Source: Margaritifera margaritifera (taxonomy: Eukaryota; Mollusca; Bivalvia; Unionida; Margaritiferidae). From it: a DNA stretch of 64,000 nt. The first letter of the stretch is position 1. Each line of letters starts with the position of its first letter. The stretch covers positions 992,001 through 1,056,000 of the forward strand of contig JAQPZY010001250.1 in NCBI GenBank assembly GCA_029931535.1, in the 5' to 3' direction. The translations under genes were made by a program, and so were the position numbers. This document shows, piece after piece, positions 22,196 to 32,760 of this stretch. The notes beneath the pieces were generated by a model. That model was not told where the DNA came from. It made no database searches and saw nothing but the letters and a program-made list of their open reading frames with translations.

Positions 22196-22385
22196 TCTTG
22201 GATGTCAAGAGTTACCCAATCAGGTTGGAAGTCCTTTTTTACTCTGTGTGTTTTCAAATGTGATGTCAAGAGATACCTAATCAGGTTGGAAGCCCTTTTC
22301 GACTCTGTGTGTTTTCAAAGGTGATGTCAAGAGTTACCCAATCAGGTTGGAAGTCCTTTTTTACTCTATGTGTTTTCAAAGGTAC
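22196..22385. repeat. Three tandem copies of a ~63-bp segment inside the LINE
   Basis: GATGTCAAGAGTTACCCAAT and TTTTACTCTGTGTGTTTTCA occur three times in succession. The segment encodes the THRVKKDFQPDWVTLDI stretch of the LINE protein, so the triplication happened within this copy or its source. Confidence 0.9.
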
Positions 22386-23025
22386 ATGTTTATCTACCAC
22401 ATGCATGAAAAGTTGGGTCCATATATCAAGAGCACCATCCACATCATCAAACATAGATACTATACTCCAAGGAATATTACCGAGATCTTCCAAAAATTTG
22501 TTTTCATCATAATGCTTAAATGACCTATATGTTAATGGTTTTTTAGTTTTGAATTTTACAGCTGTTTTTAAGCAGGATTTTCTGGTTAGAATATTAGGGA
22601 AGTGATCAATAAGACCTGTCCTAGGAATATGCATTTTTGCCACATTTTCTTGCATATTTGCATAGATATAATCTATTAGAGTATTTGAGTGGTCAGTTTC
22701 TCATGTTGGTTGGTCCGCTAATTGGGTTAGACCAAAAGCTTCTATGAAATTCAACCAGTTTCTTTTAATCGGGTCATTCGTAAGATCCCTTTTGAAGTCA
22801 CCTAAAATATATATTTCTTTTTGGTCATCAATCACTTTATCTAGTTGCTTTTCAAAATGCTTATTCCATCCAACCTTTGCAGAAGGGGACCTATAGACAG
22901 CATACTAGGAATGGTTTTGTATTTGATTATTTAACCTGATCCATATTGCTTCAATTTCATCTGATTCTTCATCATTACTCCTTTCAACTGCTAAACCATT
23001 TCTTACATAAATAACAACACCTCCA

Positions 23026-23263
23026 GAGTCCCTGGGTGGGCGAGTGGTCTAAGGCATTTGCCTTTAAAGAACACTCACACCTCATCTCTGTCCGCATGAG
23101 TTCAAGTCTCGGCTCGACCAATGCGGGTATGTGAGAAAGCTCGCAAGTAGCTTCCCATGGGTCGGTGGTTCTTTCTGGGTTCTTCCTCCACCAAATATAC
23201 TGGCCACAATGTACAGCCTATCATGTGCTGAAATATGGCGTTAAACCCCACAAAACCAAACCA
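23026..23263 (+). mobile_element. tRNA-derived SINE with 13-bp target duplication
   Basis: A 238-bp element between two exact copies of AACAACACCTCCA (23013-23025 and 23264-23276). The head GGGTGGGCGAGTGGTCTAAG resembles an A box and GAGTTCAAGTCTCGG a B box. The body has GGTTCTTTCTGGGTTCTTCC and the tail is ACAAAACCAAACC. It splits the LINE endonuclease, so it is younger than the LINE copy. Confidence 0.93.
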
Positions 23264-23801
23264 AACAACACCTCCACTCCCTGAACCTCAATCATGTCGG
23301 ATCAGTGTGCCATAATCATCAATGAACAAAAGTCATTTGCATGATTGTCATTTGATTCTGTTTTGGTTAAACCCAGAATATGTACATTATTGACCTTAGA
23401 TGATTATAATAAATTCTGTTGGTCTAACTTATTATTCATACCTTGTATATTTATATGCCCAATGTGTAGACCTTTTCCTTTAATTCCTAGATATAATATG
23501 TCCTTAAAGTACACATTACCAGGAGGGTCATACAGGGAGTTTAGTTCCACCCTGACATTTTAAAAATTTCCTGCAGCATGCATGTAGTCTCTGTTAAAAC
23601 ATTCACAAACACATAATGTACTTCCACATTCAAAACATCCATCATAGTTGTCAGTTTAAGATAAAATGTTTGACTGAGGTCCCAAAGAAAACAACATGGG
23701 CATCATCACCCAGCAGAGTTCCCAAGGCTTGTCTTGAATTCACAGAACTCCTCAACTTTTATGTAAACTTTAACTCAATTTTAAATGCTTAATAATGAGA
23801 G

Positions 23802-23804
<3 letters not shown>

Positions 23805-23843
<39 letters not shown>

Positions 23844-23852
23844 CAATTAAGA
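23805..23852. repeat. (ATT)n microsatellite
   Basis: About sixteen ATT repeats between the LINE and the ZBED-like fragment. Confidence 0.95.
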
Positions 23853-23879
23853 TTATGATTTCTTATTAACAATAAAATA

Positions 23880-24293
23880 GTCCATATATGAGTAGTTTTT
23901 GTCCATTTGCATGAGAACTTTTGTGCGGTTTCTGAGTCAGGGAACATTATTTTGACTAGATCTGAAAAATTATCTGCTACCAGAAACAGGAGATAATGTT
24001 CAGCTATAATGTTGGCAAATAGTATTTTGGCATGTGTAATTTGATCCATATTTGATGCCAATTCAGCAAACATGGATTTCAGTGATGGCATATTTGTTGT
24101 CGTGATAGGGTTTCTGGATGATACATGATGTCATTCTTGTCACTGTAACAGATTTTAAAATCAGCTTTACAGGATGAGTAGAATGCATATTCATGTCCCT
24201 TCAAACTTGATTCCAACCACTGAAATTCCCATTTCCATCCATCATTGAATTTGGTGTGATATTTCTGTTGCTTAGATTTTGGCATTTTGGCAT
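23880..24293 (-). pseudogene. ZBED/hAT-like transposase N-terminal fragment, broken
   Basis: Minus-strand text MPKSKQQKYHTKFNDGWKWE is followed by a cysteine pair (SSCKADFKICYS), as in BED-like fingers of animal transposase-derived proteins. After a frame change come ILFANIIAEHYLLFLVADNF and SDLVKIMFPDSETAQKFSC, ending with KTTHI. This order is familiar from hAT-related ZBED-like proteins. The histidine part of the finger is degraded and no DDE domain is present. Confidence 0.65.
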
Positions 24294-24720
24294 TGGGAGA
24301 TAAGACACACTTAGACATCTCTCGACAAACTTCAAACACCGAAGTCACACCATCCCTGTTTTTTGCCACTTGAGCTCTTGAATAGTCCAATTATAATCAA
24401 TTAACATCTTTAATCCTGTCCAAATTACATTTGCTCATACATAATATAGACTCTAATCCATCTCAACAACTTTAAGGACTGAAGCAGAAGCCTCCGGAAA
24501 GAATCAAAGTAATTTTAATTGTTTGATGCTGATTGAGCTGTTTAGTAACCCAACCATAATCAATTAACATCTTCAATCCTTTTGGAATAACTTCTGCTCA
24601 CAAATAATATAATCCATCCCAACAAACTTCAAACACTAAAGCCAACCAGTGCTGCCGACAGAATAAAAGGGATGTTAATTGTTTTATGCTGCTTGAAATT
24701 AGCAGCTAAATTGTCTTACC
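24290..24720. repeat. Two to three diverged copies of a ~165-bp segment
   Basis: ATAATCAATTAACATCTT occurs at about 24391 and 24551, with collinear similarity through CAACAAACTTCAAACAC and TTAATTGTTTTATGCTG. A shorter first copy abuts the ZBED-like fragment. Confidence 0.65.
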
Positions 24721-24949
24721 CTGCTTAAACCAGTTCACAGTCACGTGATTACAGGCAGTATTACCATAAATATACTACACTTGAACCAAAGTGTGAAAAA
24801 GCGGAACAAATTTTTCAATAATAATTTTCAATAATTTTGCATATGCAGATTTCAGTGAGTGACAGGATGGATGGGAGACACCCCTCGACTTGGGAGAAAC
24901 ACCCTCACGTCCAGGAGGTTCACATGTATGCAACATTTGTGTCTTTTCT

Positions 24950-25336
24950 CAGGGTTCATACAAAGGCTGGAAAAAGTATTGGAAAAAAGAGTGTTTTTTC
25001 CAGATCTGGAAAAAGTATGGAAAATAAAGATTTTGCCATAAAAGTCTGGAAAAAGTACGGAATTTTGGGTTGCTGTGTTTTATTTTACTGAAGACACTCA
25101 TCGCCTGGGGTGCCATTTGGTCTAGGGACAACCCTGCTGGTTCAGTGCAGTTGGCGAGACACATGACCTATCACCCACTTCTGATTGGTGGATACTATTT
25201 TATATTATGCGGATACCACGTGCTGATTTATAGTGATACAGACTTCGAATACATGTGCCAGATGGGTCTGGAAAAAATTGCAAACCAGTCTGGAAAAGGT
25301 CTGGAATTTGTTTTACGAACAGCTGTATGAACCCTG
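24950..25336. mobile_element. MITE with CAGGGTTCATAC termini (copy 2)
   Basis: A 387-bp element with perfect 12-bp inverted ends, the same family as 7456-7811. It is slightly longer because of an extra CTGGAAAAAGT-rich block at the left end. It lies directly left of DIRS copy B. Confidence 0.88.
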
Positions 25337-25558
25337 TTTCTGCTGAATTTATTCACTTATTCAAATTTTGCCTGGTCATAATTGTCCATGTGATATTGAT
25401 CGGTAACACTCAAGTTTTCACTGGTGTACTGTGTTGTGCTGTTTATTATACACTTCTTAGGTCATCTCGGTAATGCAAGTTTGCCTAATTAAATATTTTG
25501 TAAATATGTTGTATGCACTTGTTTTGTTTTTTCTTCTCTCTTTCATTTCATGTCAATC

Positions 25559-26520
25559 ATGTGGAAGAAGTGCAGATACTTTAAAGTCATTGAGGGCAAT
25601 TATGAGACGTGCCTTGCCTGCACAAAATATTCTTCCTCACACTGATGCAGCATGTGGGCAGAAGACATTTGGTTCAATGTCATGAAAAATCAATTGAAGG
25701 GCCACAAGAAATGGGCACGTTCAAACTTTTCTGAGCATGAAGTTTTAAGTATCTATCCGAATTCGGAATCATTGGTGAGTTTTATGGGGGATGCTGAGAA
25801 GTGCCCCCTCTCTGGTGAAGATACCCAATGTGGCATCTGATTCATCACCTGTAGCTTTCTCACCAGACTGGTACCAATCACATACTAATGTCTACCATTC
25901 AGATGTATCTAACCTAGACAAAGACATTGCTGCCATCAACATTTCTGCTCCACTCTGTTGTAAGGTGGACAGGCAAGTGTTTCTCGCCATGCCTAAGTTG
26001 GTCAGAAGTCCAGAAAATGACCTTGCCTTGGAATCAGTGGTGGCTCGAAGGTTTGAGGCGCCCGGGGGCAATGTTCTTTAGTGGCACCCCTGCTTTGCCA
26101 CAGACAACAGTTTTTATGTCAGTTGCCAACCTCCCCTCCCACTTAAACGCCCAGTTACAGCAAAAAAAAAGAGCTCCAAATGGCTCCCCAACCCTCGCTC
26201 AGCGAATGGGGGCAGTTGCCCCCCACCCATCAATCCCCCGTTGCACCACCACTGGAATCAGTATGCCGTATTGCCAAGGAAGCCAATATGGTGGCTCACC
26301 ACACAATGGCAAATGCCTTTGCAGCCTCTTGTAACCAGGACCTGATAAGAATAGATGCTCTCCTGCAATTTTCTCTTAAAACCCACCATGCGGTCACCCA
26401 GCACTCCCTCTCTTTTGGTTCCCCCCTTCTGTTCGGGGATCAAATTGAGGAGGTGAGAAAGCAGGTGACACAGGAGTTGCTTCTTCAGCTGTCCATGCAA
26501 ACCCCTATCTCTGCATGACC
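25559..26520 (+). pseudogene. DIRS gag-like ORF, broken (copy B)
   Basis: The frame opens near the ATG at 25559 with a cysteine-rich start (ETCLACTKYSSSH), as in copy A. Then come WAEDIWFNVMKNQLKGHKKW and, after a frame change, PDWYQSHTNVYHSD, LDKDIAAINISAPL and FLAMPKLVRSPENDLALESV. A 218-bp MITE interrupts here. Gag resumes in the same frame with CRIAKEANMVAHHTMANAFA and continues to a stop near 26517. Apart from the MITE, two or more frameshifts or stops are present. Confidence 0.7.
26036..26253. mobile_element. hAT-type MITE inserted in DIRS gag
   Basis: Ends CAGTGGTGGCTCGAAGG and GTTGCACCACCACTG. A direct repeat GGAATCAGT is present at 26031-26039 and 26254-26262. It is the same family as 38211-38430 but in the opposite orientation (shared AGGCGCC, GGGGGCAATGTTC and TTTTATGTCAGTTGCCAACC). 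The gag frame continues across the duplicated site once one copy of the 9-mer and the element are disregarded. Confidence 0.9.
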
Positions 26521-26799
26521 TTGTCAGGGATCGTACCAGAGAGGAGGTGATCATCAACAGAAAGACCACAGGGGTAATTCTCAGCAACAGTGACAACCAT
26601 TTTGAGGCCAGGCAAATTATAGGCAGCCATATTCCTCTAACTTTTGCAGACTGACAGGAAGGGGTGGTGGTGGTGGTGGGGGGGAATGTTAGAAAACAAG
26701 GTTTTTCTTCCCCTAAGCCTCCTGCCAACAGACAAAGACTTGCCATCCCTCCTGCCAGCGAACTTCCTGTGGGTACAAGACTCCTTCTGTTTTTTCAGA

Positions 26800-27180
26800 C
26801 TTGGATTTACCTCGCTGGATCTCAGTCATCCAGCTCCTCCCACTTTTGTCTTCCCCCATCATGACGGAGATCCCAAGTGATCTCACGAAGGCAGTCATGT
26901 TACAGAAGGAGATAGAGCTTTTTTTTGTAAAGGGGGCGATGGAGGTAGTCTGTAAACTGGACTCCCTGGGTTTTTATTCCAGACATTTTCTGGTTACAAA
27001 AGCAAGTGGGAAATTGAGACCAGTCATAGACTTCGAGGGGTCTGGAAAAAATTGCAAACCAGTCTGGAAAAGGTCTGGAATTTGTTTTACGAACAGCTGT
27101 ATGAACCCTGTTTCTGCTGAAATACTTTTAGAAGCCCCACAACTGCAAGTCACACTCTTCACAGATGCCATCTATCCATC
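26800..27180 (+). pseudogene. DIRS reverse transcriptase N-terminus joined to RNase H start (copy B)
   Basis: FVKGAMEVVCKLDSLGFYSR, then HFLVTKASGKLRPVIDF, match the first RT blocks of DIRS elements (compare WKGAVERVL and FLVPKKGGKSCLIIDL in copy C). The RT breaks off at 27037, 84 bp of foreign sequence follow, and text resumes with PQLQVTLFTDA, the RNase H start with its first acidic residue. The palm with the FDD motif is absent. Confidence 0.75.
27038..27121. repeat. 84-bp exact copy of 25264-25347 at a deletion junction
   Basis: Identical to the last 73 bp of the MITE at 24950-25336 plus 11 bp of its right flank (TTTCTGCTGAA). It occupies the position where most of the DIRS RT has been lost. 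Confidence 0.95.
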
Positions 27181-27599
27181 TTTCATCAAGTTTGCGCTCA
27201 ATGGGGCCAACTGATGTTAAAAATATGTGATGAGGTGGAACAACAAACTGCCTACCTTCATCTCTCCATTTCCTTTCAGTCAGCTGTGAAGGGATATGGG
27301 CATATGCCTTCCCACCAGCGGTTTTAATACCAAAACTAATCCAGAAAATGAGGGGCAGGGATTGCAAAATAGTTCTGATCGTCCCCTCTGATGGGACGGG
27401 TCCTGGGTCAACAATCTTCTTGATCTGGTGACTGACATACCTAGGAAATCTGTAGCGACCCCCGCACTGCTCGAGCAGCTGATGTCACCATTATTTCCTT
27501 CATGTTATAAGAAACTCCTTCATTCATAGCTTTTCTCAGGGTTGCCCAGCGTGAAAAGGAGTTCTGCACTTCAGTTGGGGTTGGGGGGGGGGGGGGGTC

Positions 27600-28210
27600 A
27601 CAACAGCTAGAAGGCCCTCCACTTTGAATTTATATGAGGGGAAGTGGTGCATTTTCACCAAATGGTGTCACGTTAACGGCGTCATACCACTCAACCTGTA
27701 TTCCCCAATTGGCTAACTTCCTTCCTTTCCTCTTTGAGGACAAGAAGCTAGCCCCCATCACAATCAAGAGATACCATTCCATAATGTAAGACATGTTAAG
27801 AGATCATGGAAGAGATGATATTGGCCGCAGCAAGGATCTTTTTGACTTCTTGTCCAATTTTGACATATCCAGGCCATGCCCACTCACCTTGTTCCCAAAA
27901 TGGAACCTCCCCTGAGCCTTGATATGGCTCAACTCATCATGGTTTGAGCTCTTGTATTCCACCTCGCTGAAGCAGTTATCATACAAGACTTCCTACCTGA
28001 TAGCACTAGCTTCAGCTTGCAGGATGAGTGATCTGAATGTGCTGTCCGTAGATCTGAACTACATGCTTGAACTAATGATTCAACCTGGTTTTCTTTATAA
28101 GAACATGCTACCATTGATAGGCAATCAACAAATAACTATTCAACCTCTCTTCCCAAAATGACCCATTGAGAGAGGTGAACAAAGAACTTCCGTGGCGGCT
28201 GTCAAAGGCT
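27600..28210 (+). pseudogene. DIRS tyrosine recombinase, broken (copy B)
   Basis: Core-binding domain (IGLASFLP-like text at about 27700-27790, SKDLFDFLSNFDISRPCP at about 27825-27880) is followed by the catalytic domain: SLKQLSYKTSYLIALASACR (about 27975-28025) with the first catalytic-region arginine, then NVLSVDLNYM and PGFLYKNMLPL. The C-terminal HxxR and tyrosine region is not recognisable before the terminal repeat. Family function is site-specific integration through a tyrosine nucleophile. Confidence 0.7.
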
Positions 28211-28505
28211 CTTCATACTGGTTAGGGCAGGAAATCAAGATATAACCCCACAAGTACTGGCCTCCTGGCTAAAGGGGGTTATTAGATCAGCGTACTTGGA
28301 ACTCTCACATGATCAGGTGCGACTTGTGAAGATTTTGACTCCCGAAATACAAGTGATTTCTAATGTAAAGTCTCAGTTCGAGACCTAAAGAATCACTTGG
28401 CTAGCAAAGATGGAACGACACGTTTTTGTCTTTCAGGGAAGGCTGGATTCGGAGGTAGCTGAGGTTATTTTCCAAATGTTAATGTGATTGGGTAAGTATT
28501 TCCAG

Positions 28506-29111
28506 AGATATATAATTTACTAAAAAGTGTCTTATCTCCTCGATATAATTTGACTTCTTCTCTGTAGCACACCAAATAAAAATACAGAATGATTCAATAG
28601 AAAAATGCTCATGAAAGGCAGTTGCTTTAATATTTTTCTCAAAATATTTATAAATTTTTTTTTATCAATTCTCTGTTTAGAGATAAAGAAAAGAAAAGAC
28701 TTTAAACATTTATAATTAAGATTACATGTGCTTAGAGGGATATTGGTATTTGATTATGATCGTAGAAAATAGAATATGATTATCAATATCTCACGAGTTA
28801 TATTCATCCCTTTGATTCTGTTTAATGTAGTATTACCTGAACCCTCCAAGACATCAGTATTCTCATTTTAAATCACAAGCTAAAAAAAAACCAAATTAGT
28901 TAAGACACTTTGTTTACAGCATGGATATTGAAATTTAGAATGAAAGGTATATAAACATTAAAATTCTGAAAGTTCTTTCATTTTAATGTAATTTTTAAGA
29001 AAGAGTGTTACAGTTAAGGGACTTTCACTGTGAACATAGGTTTGATAGTAAATTTTGAGGGTGATGACAAGTCCATATTTTTGTCTCAGTGGGTGTATGT
29101 GTGTGCGTGTG

Positions 29112-29194
<83 letters not shown>

Positions 29195-29775
29195 AGATTG
29201 TTTTATGTACACTATTTTTTAAAAAAAAAATCATAAAATAAACATATATGTTGTTCTGTCCCAAGTTTATGTTCCACACAAGATTACTGTATCCTGCTCA
29301 CTTTTATCCATCCTATAAATTAAATTATCACTGACATAAAGTAATCACTGATCTTGGTTTGTTTTGTTCACTATGTCAAAGACACTAATTTCACTACTGA
29401 TTGACAGCCTACATATGACCATAAAACAGAGGACTGACTCTCTGGTCAGCCAGCTTGTATAAATTAGGCTTAGAAACAGCTGTTCACACTTAGAAAATAA
29501 TATCTGGATTAGATAGTTGTAGAACTCGCTGAGGTCAAAAGACAGTCGGCTCATGTGAGAGGCCTGTGGTGAATAGGGAATCAAAAGTTGTATACAGCTA
29601 TTTTTGTGACCCATGAACCGAAACTTCGCCTGCCTGTACAGACAAGTTTTAAGTATTGAATGACCCCTTACCCTAATGAAAAGCGATGTAACTCTTATCT
29701 CTTCTCAAAGATGAACTTTTTTCATCAGAGATAACTTTAATTCACTATCAAATAGATAAAGATATCGAACTATAC
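28506..29775. other. AT-rich spacer with dinucleotide repeat
   Basis: No firm gene. Contains an (AC)n(AT)n microsatellite at 29106-29192. On the minus strand a 72-codon open stretch follows an acceptor-like CCACAG (29346-29561; start ASHMSRLSFDLSEFYNYL), but it does not share phase with the candidate exon at 29776. Confidence 0.45.
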
Positions 29776-29937
29776 CTGTCACACTTGCACAAAAAAGCAA
29801 CTTCTGTTTCTGCTGCAATAACACGACTACTTTCTCCACCATCCAGCAAACGAATTGTATGAATACTCTCCTGTAAGGACAAAAGCCACCTCGTGTTCGA
29901 ACCTGACGTATTGACATCTTTGAGATTGACTGTGTGA
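29776..29937 (-). CDS. Candidate internal exon, unknown gene
   Basis: The minus-strand segment is bounded by an acceptor (CACTGTACTCCAG) and a donor (GACAG then GTATAG). It is 162 bp, starts and ends in the same phase, and reads NLKDVNTSGSNTRWLLSLQE, then IHTIRLLDGGESSRVIAAE and FLCKCD, which looks protein-like. A second frame is also open. I do not recognise the family. It may be an exon of a minus-strand gene, a pseudogene fragment or chance. Confidence 0.35.
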
Positions 29938-31834
29938 CTGGAGTACAGTGAGTGTAAGCGAGATATGAAATGTTTACACATAAATACACATGATATGCCT
30001 TTATCTAAACAAGGCCCTGCTCATGAAACATAAGTTTATTTTGCATGCTTAGAGAGCGATATGCTCCAGTGACTACTTAAGGTAGGGAAAAAGCACTGTT
30101 GGGAAACACCTGGCCGCTGACCACAGAAGGCAGGTGACCGTTACACACATGACATTTTTATTATATATTGGCAGGGAAAGACACTCTAACTCTAGCTTAA
30201 ATTTAGAAGTTCCATACACTCCATGCCTGAACATAGACAAACATAATTGCAACTAATTGTGGAAAGTCACCATGGATAATCGTAGATATTGTGAATACGA
30301 TGACTACACATGGAATGTAAAATATGTTCCAAACAATTGGCTAAATAATCGTTAAAAAGACCAATTTATTACTATTTTGTCCTTTAAGCCTACTACGTTT
30401 TTAAAAAGTTGTAGCCCACGCAACACTGCATTAATTCTGGCCTAGGAAAAGTTAATTGTGATAAATACATACGTTGTGGAGTTTACAATTACTTTGATAT
30501 AATGCAATGTGCCTAGAGTATGCAAGAATTTCATTTATATTCCATATTTCTTCAGACTCTTCCCTTAATATATATATATATAACTTACTGTCACAACTAT
30601 AGAGATCATAGGAGAATCCTCGTATGACGTCACAATTAAGCGTGTGCAGAGCTCTGGTTGGCAGAACCACTATGACTGCGAAGGAACGAGACAAACTCTC
30701 ATATCTTTAATAGCATGCAAATGTATTACCAAATAAAGTGTGTGCTGGCTATATGCAAAAGTTAAAGGGCATTAAAGATTATAAAGCACTGCCTGATCTG
30801 TATAAACTCAAATCGGGATGAATGAGATTTGTCCTATTTGTTTGTGTTTGGTTATTGTTATGTATATTTCCCACATGGTGAAATTTTATACGAGCCTTTG
30901 GCATTTTGTTTCAAACCATCATTTGATATTTTTACTACAAATTGGATTGCTATTATTTATTACAACACGTTCTGAAGCAGTGTCATTAAATAATGATGAG
31001 ATTGATGACTATAGACTGCTGATGTCATTCTGATACATGGATTATATAATATTGTGTGAATTCTGGGTCTTCTTTACAATCTCTTCTAGGGACGGAGACT
31101 CCATACTTTCACTTAGGTGGCGCTCTACAGATATTACGTCTTCTGAGAGAGTGACAGGTGTAAAGTGAAATTGTTTGCATTTGCAACATGCACAATGGAG
31201 AGAATGTTAGCATACCTTTATGCTACTTAAATGTACTGTGGCTGATATTTCTTTACATATTCTACTTGTGGAAATTGTACATGATCTAAGCACAGAGCTG
31301 ACCAAAATGCTGCTCCCATGTACTCAAAAAATTAGCCTGAATTAGTCCAAAGTACACAAACTTTAGCAGTTGTTAAAATAGAGAAAACGAATTTTGCCAG
31401 AGTAGGCAATACCAGCTTCTGAAAGTGCAATGAATGAATTACAAAATATATAGAAAGTAAAAAAAAGTTATCGGCTCATTTTTTTTACAATTTACCTTTG
31501 AAGTTCAGGAAGTAAAAAACGACCAAGCAGAGTTAGCAGTTTTTTTTTTTTTTTTTTAATAGATGCACATCTGAAGTAAGGCCAATCTGTATACTATATA
31601 ACCCAAATTACACCCATTAATCATACACCAAAATAAAGGGAATTAAAAGTTCTTTTAACAATGCCTAAGATATACAGCGTCTTTTTTTAAATAAATATCC
31701 AGGATAACCAGTGAGAAAAGCTTTTCTTTAAAAATCTAACTTTATGCAAAATACGAAACTGTAGAGTGCCACCTTACCGGTATCAATTTTTTAAAATTTT
31801 TTTTTTGATAATGTTTTGTTGCTTTTGACTAACA
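29938..31834. other. Spacer without recognised genes
   Basis: AT-rich. A perfect palindromic CRE, TGACGTCA, is at 30625-30632. Short (AT)n near 30570 and a poly-T run near 31540. A 71-codon + frame at 30818 has a hydrophobic N-terminal half but no supporting splice sites or domain. Confidence 0.45.
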
Positions 31835-31882
31835 ATATTGTTCAGTGTTTGGAGTTACGCTGGGTAATACGGTCCGTTGGTT
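31835..31882. repeat. 48-bp exact direct repeat, left copy
   Basis: Starts ATATTGTTCAGTGTTTGGAG and ends CGGTCCGTTGGTT. It is identical to 32713-32760, and similarity extends about 25 bp further upstream at both places. Confidence 0.95.
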
Positions 31883-32712
31883 AATAATGTATTATTGTCA
31901 ACAGGTAAAAGTTGCTTAGTTTTGTGGTAAAAACTAAAACTAGTAATTAACAAGGAGTGACCAACTGTAAATGGGTCAAGTTCATGTATGCAGAATTGTT
32001 ATCATATTTCAGAGCGTTGCTAGAAACAACAGAATGGTCAATAACATATGTTGAACCATCACTCGTATCGTCACTACACATTCCATTTAACATAATAAGA
32101 TTATTATTTCTTCATTTCTGTATCAGTATTTTCACAGTGGCATACACTTCCTGATCTAGTGTTACTTATGCAATTTATACTCGTCGAGAACTTTCTCAGT
32201 ATCAGTGAAAGACTCAACGTAATTGGCACGAAAATCGAAGTGTTTGAGAAGAAACTCATCTTTTTTCAAATAATCATCGATGTTATGAGTTCTGGCACTA
32301 AAATCTAACATTAAAACATATTTATTAGAAGTACACATGATATTAAGCTAGGATGAAAACGTATCAATTTCATCTTTAGTATAAATCTTGAATCTGATGT
32401 AGGAACATGGACGACTCCAAAATAATCGTCATCGTCAGTTTCAGAACCAGTTTGATTGATTTTAAACCAAAGTATGTAATCCGAGTCAGAATGAAGGATG
32501 GTTACAAAAGGAGATATATAATTCTTTCGAAAACATCGCAGTTAGTTCTCAAATATGGAGTAAGCCTATTGTCTTTCTGCCAACCAGACCATGAAACCCC
32601 CAACGTGACCATGCCCAGTGAGATCACAGCAATGTTCACTATTGAGAGTTAGATCAGACTTGTAAAGAGTACTTTCGTAGTTTCTTGGAAGTTTTATTGC
32701 TCTTGACGAACG
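31883..32712. other. Sequence between 48-bp direct repeats
   Basis: About 830 bp with no recognised gene. An 81-codon + frame at 32407 begins MDDSKIIVIVSFRTSLIDFK but matches nothing I know. Confidence 0.4.
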
Positions 32713-32760
32713 ATATTGTTCAGTGTTTGGAGTTACGCTGGGTAATACGGTCCGTTGGTT
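32713..32760. repeat. 48-bp exact direct repeat, right copy
   Basis: Exact match to 31835-31882 at a distance of 878 bp. Confidence 0.95.

Larger units (their letters stand above)
20350..23560 (-). pseudogene. LINE ORF2: endonuclease and reverse transcriptase, broken
   Basis: Reading the minus strand: endonuclease pieces GMNNKLDQ (about 23440), HILGLTKTESND (about 23370), GGVVIYVRNGLAVERSN (about 23000) and EIYILGDF (about 22820), then IDHFPN (about 22610). RT blocks follow: KSTGLDDIGPHLLRASA (about 21740), VTPIHMSGSKEDLNNYRPIS (about 21600), KAFDLVDHDILINKL (about 21340) and ILGPLLFLIFIHDI (about 21150). The YADD catalytic box expected shortly after that block is not visible, and text resumes at KVNTDKTKVLM (about 21055). 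The C-terminal part includes ACRLILDNAENIPNAMNDIK (about 20650). Numerous stops and frameshifts; inactive. Confidence 0.85.
19990..23575 (-). mobile_element. Non-LTR retrotransposon (LINE), minus strand, decayed
   Basis: Endonuclease, reverse transcriptase and C-terminal domain run from high to low coordinates. The element ends in an (AAT)n tract at 19994-20043 that fits a simple-repeat 3' tail. It has no LTRs. Clade is uncertain; the domain order and RT text resemble the CR1/Jockey group. It carries a SINE insertion at 23026 and an internal 63-bp triplication near 22200-22385. Confidence 0.85.
25355..28505 (+). mobile_element. DIRS-1-type retrotransposon, internally deleted (copy B)
   Basis: The start is placed at a degenerate terminal motif (TTGCCTGGTCATAATTG, about 25370) and the end at AATGTGATTGGGTAAGTATT (about 28480), matching copy A termini. 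Gag, an RT N-terminus, an RNase H start and a tyrosine recombinase lie in order on the + strand. Most of the RT and RNase H are missing. The stretch 27600-27790 aligns with copy A at 6585-6780, so both belong to one family. A MITE sits in gag. Confidence 0.82.

Noticed and set aside
30818..31033. 71-codon frame resembling a secreted peptide precursor
   Set aside because: Hydrophobic but without a clear cleavage site, dibasic processing sites, splice signals or known peptide; kept only as a remark in the spacer entry.
31835..32760. LTR retrotransposon with very short LTRs
   Set aside because: 48 bp is far too short for LTRs, and no primer-binding site, polypurine tract or pol sequence lies between them.
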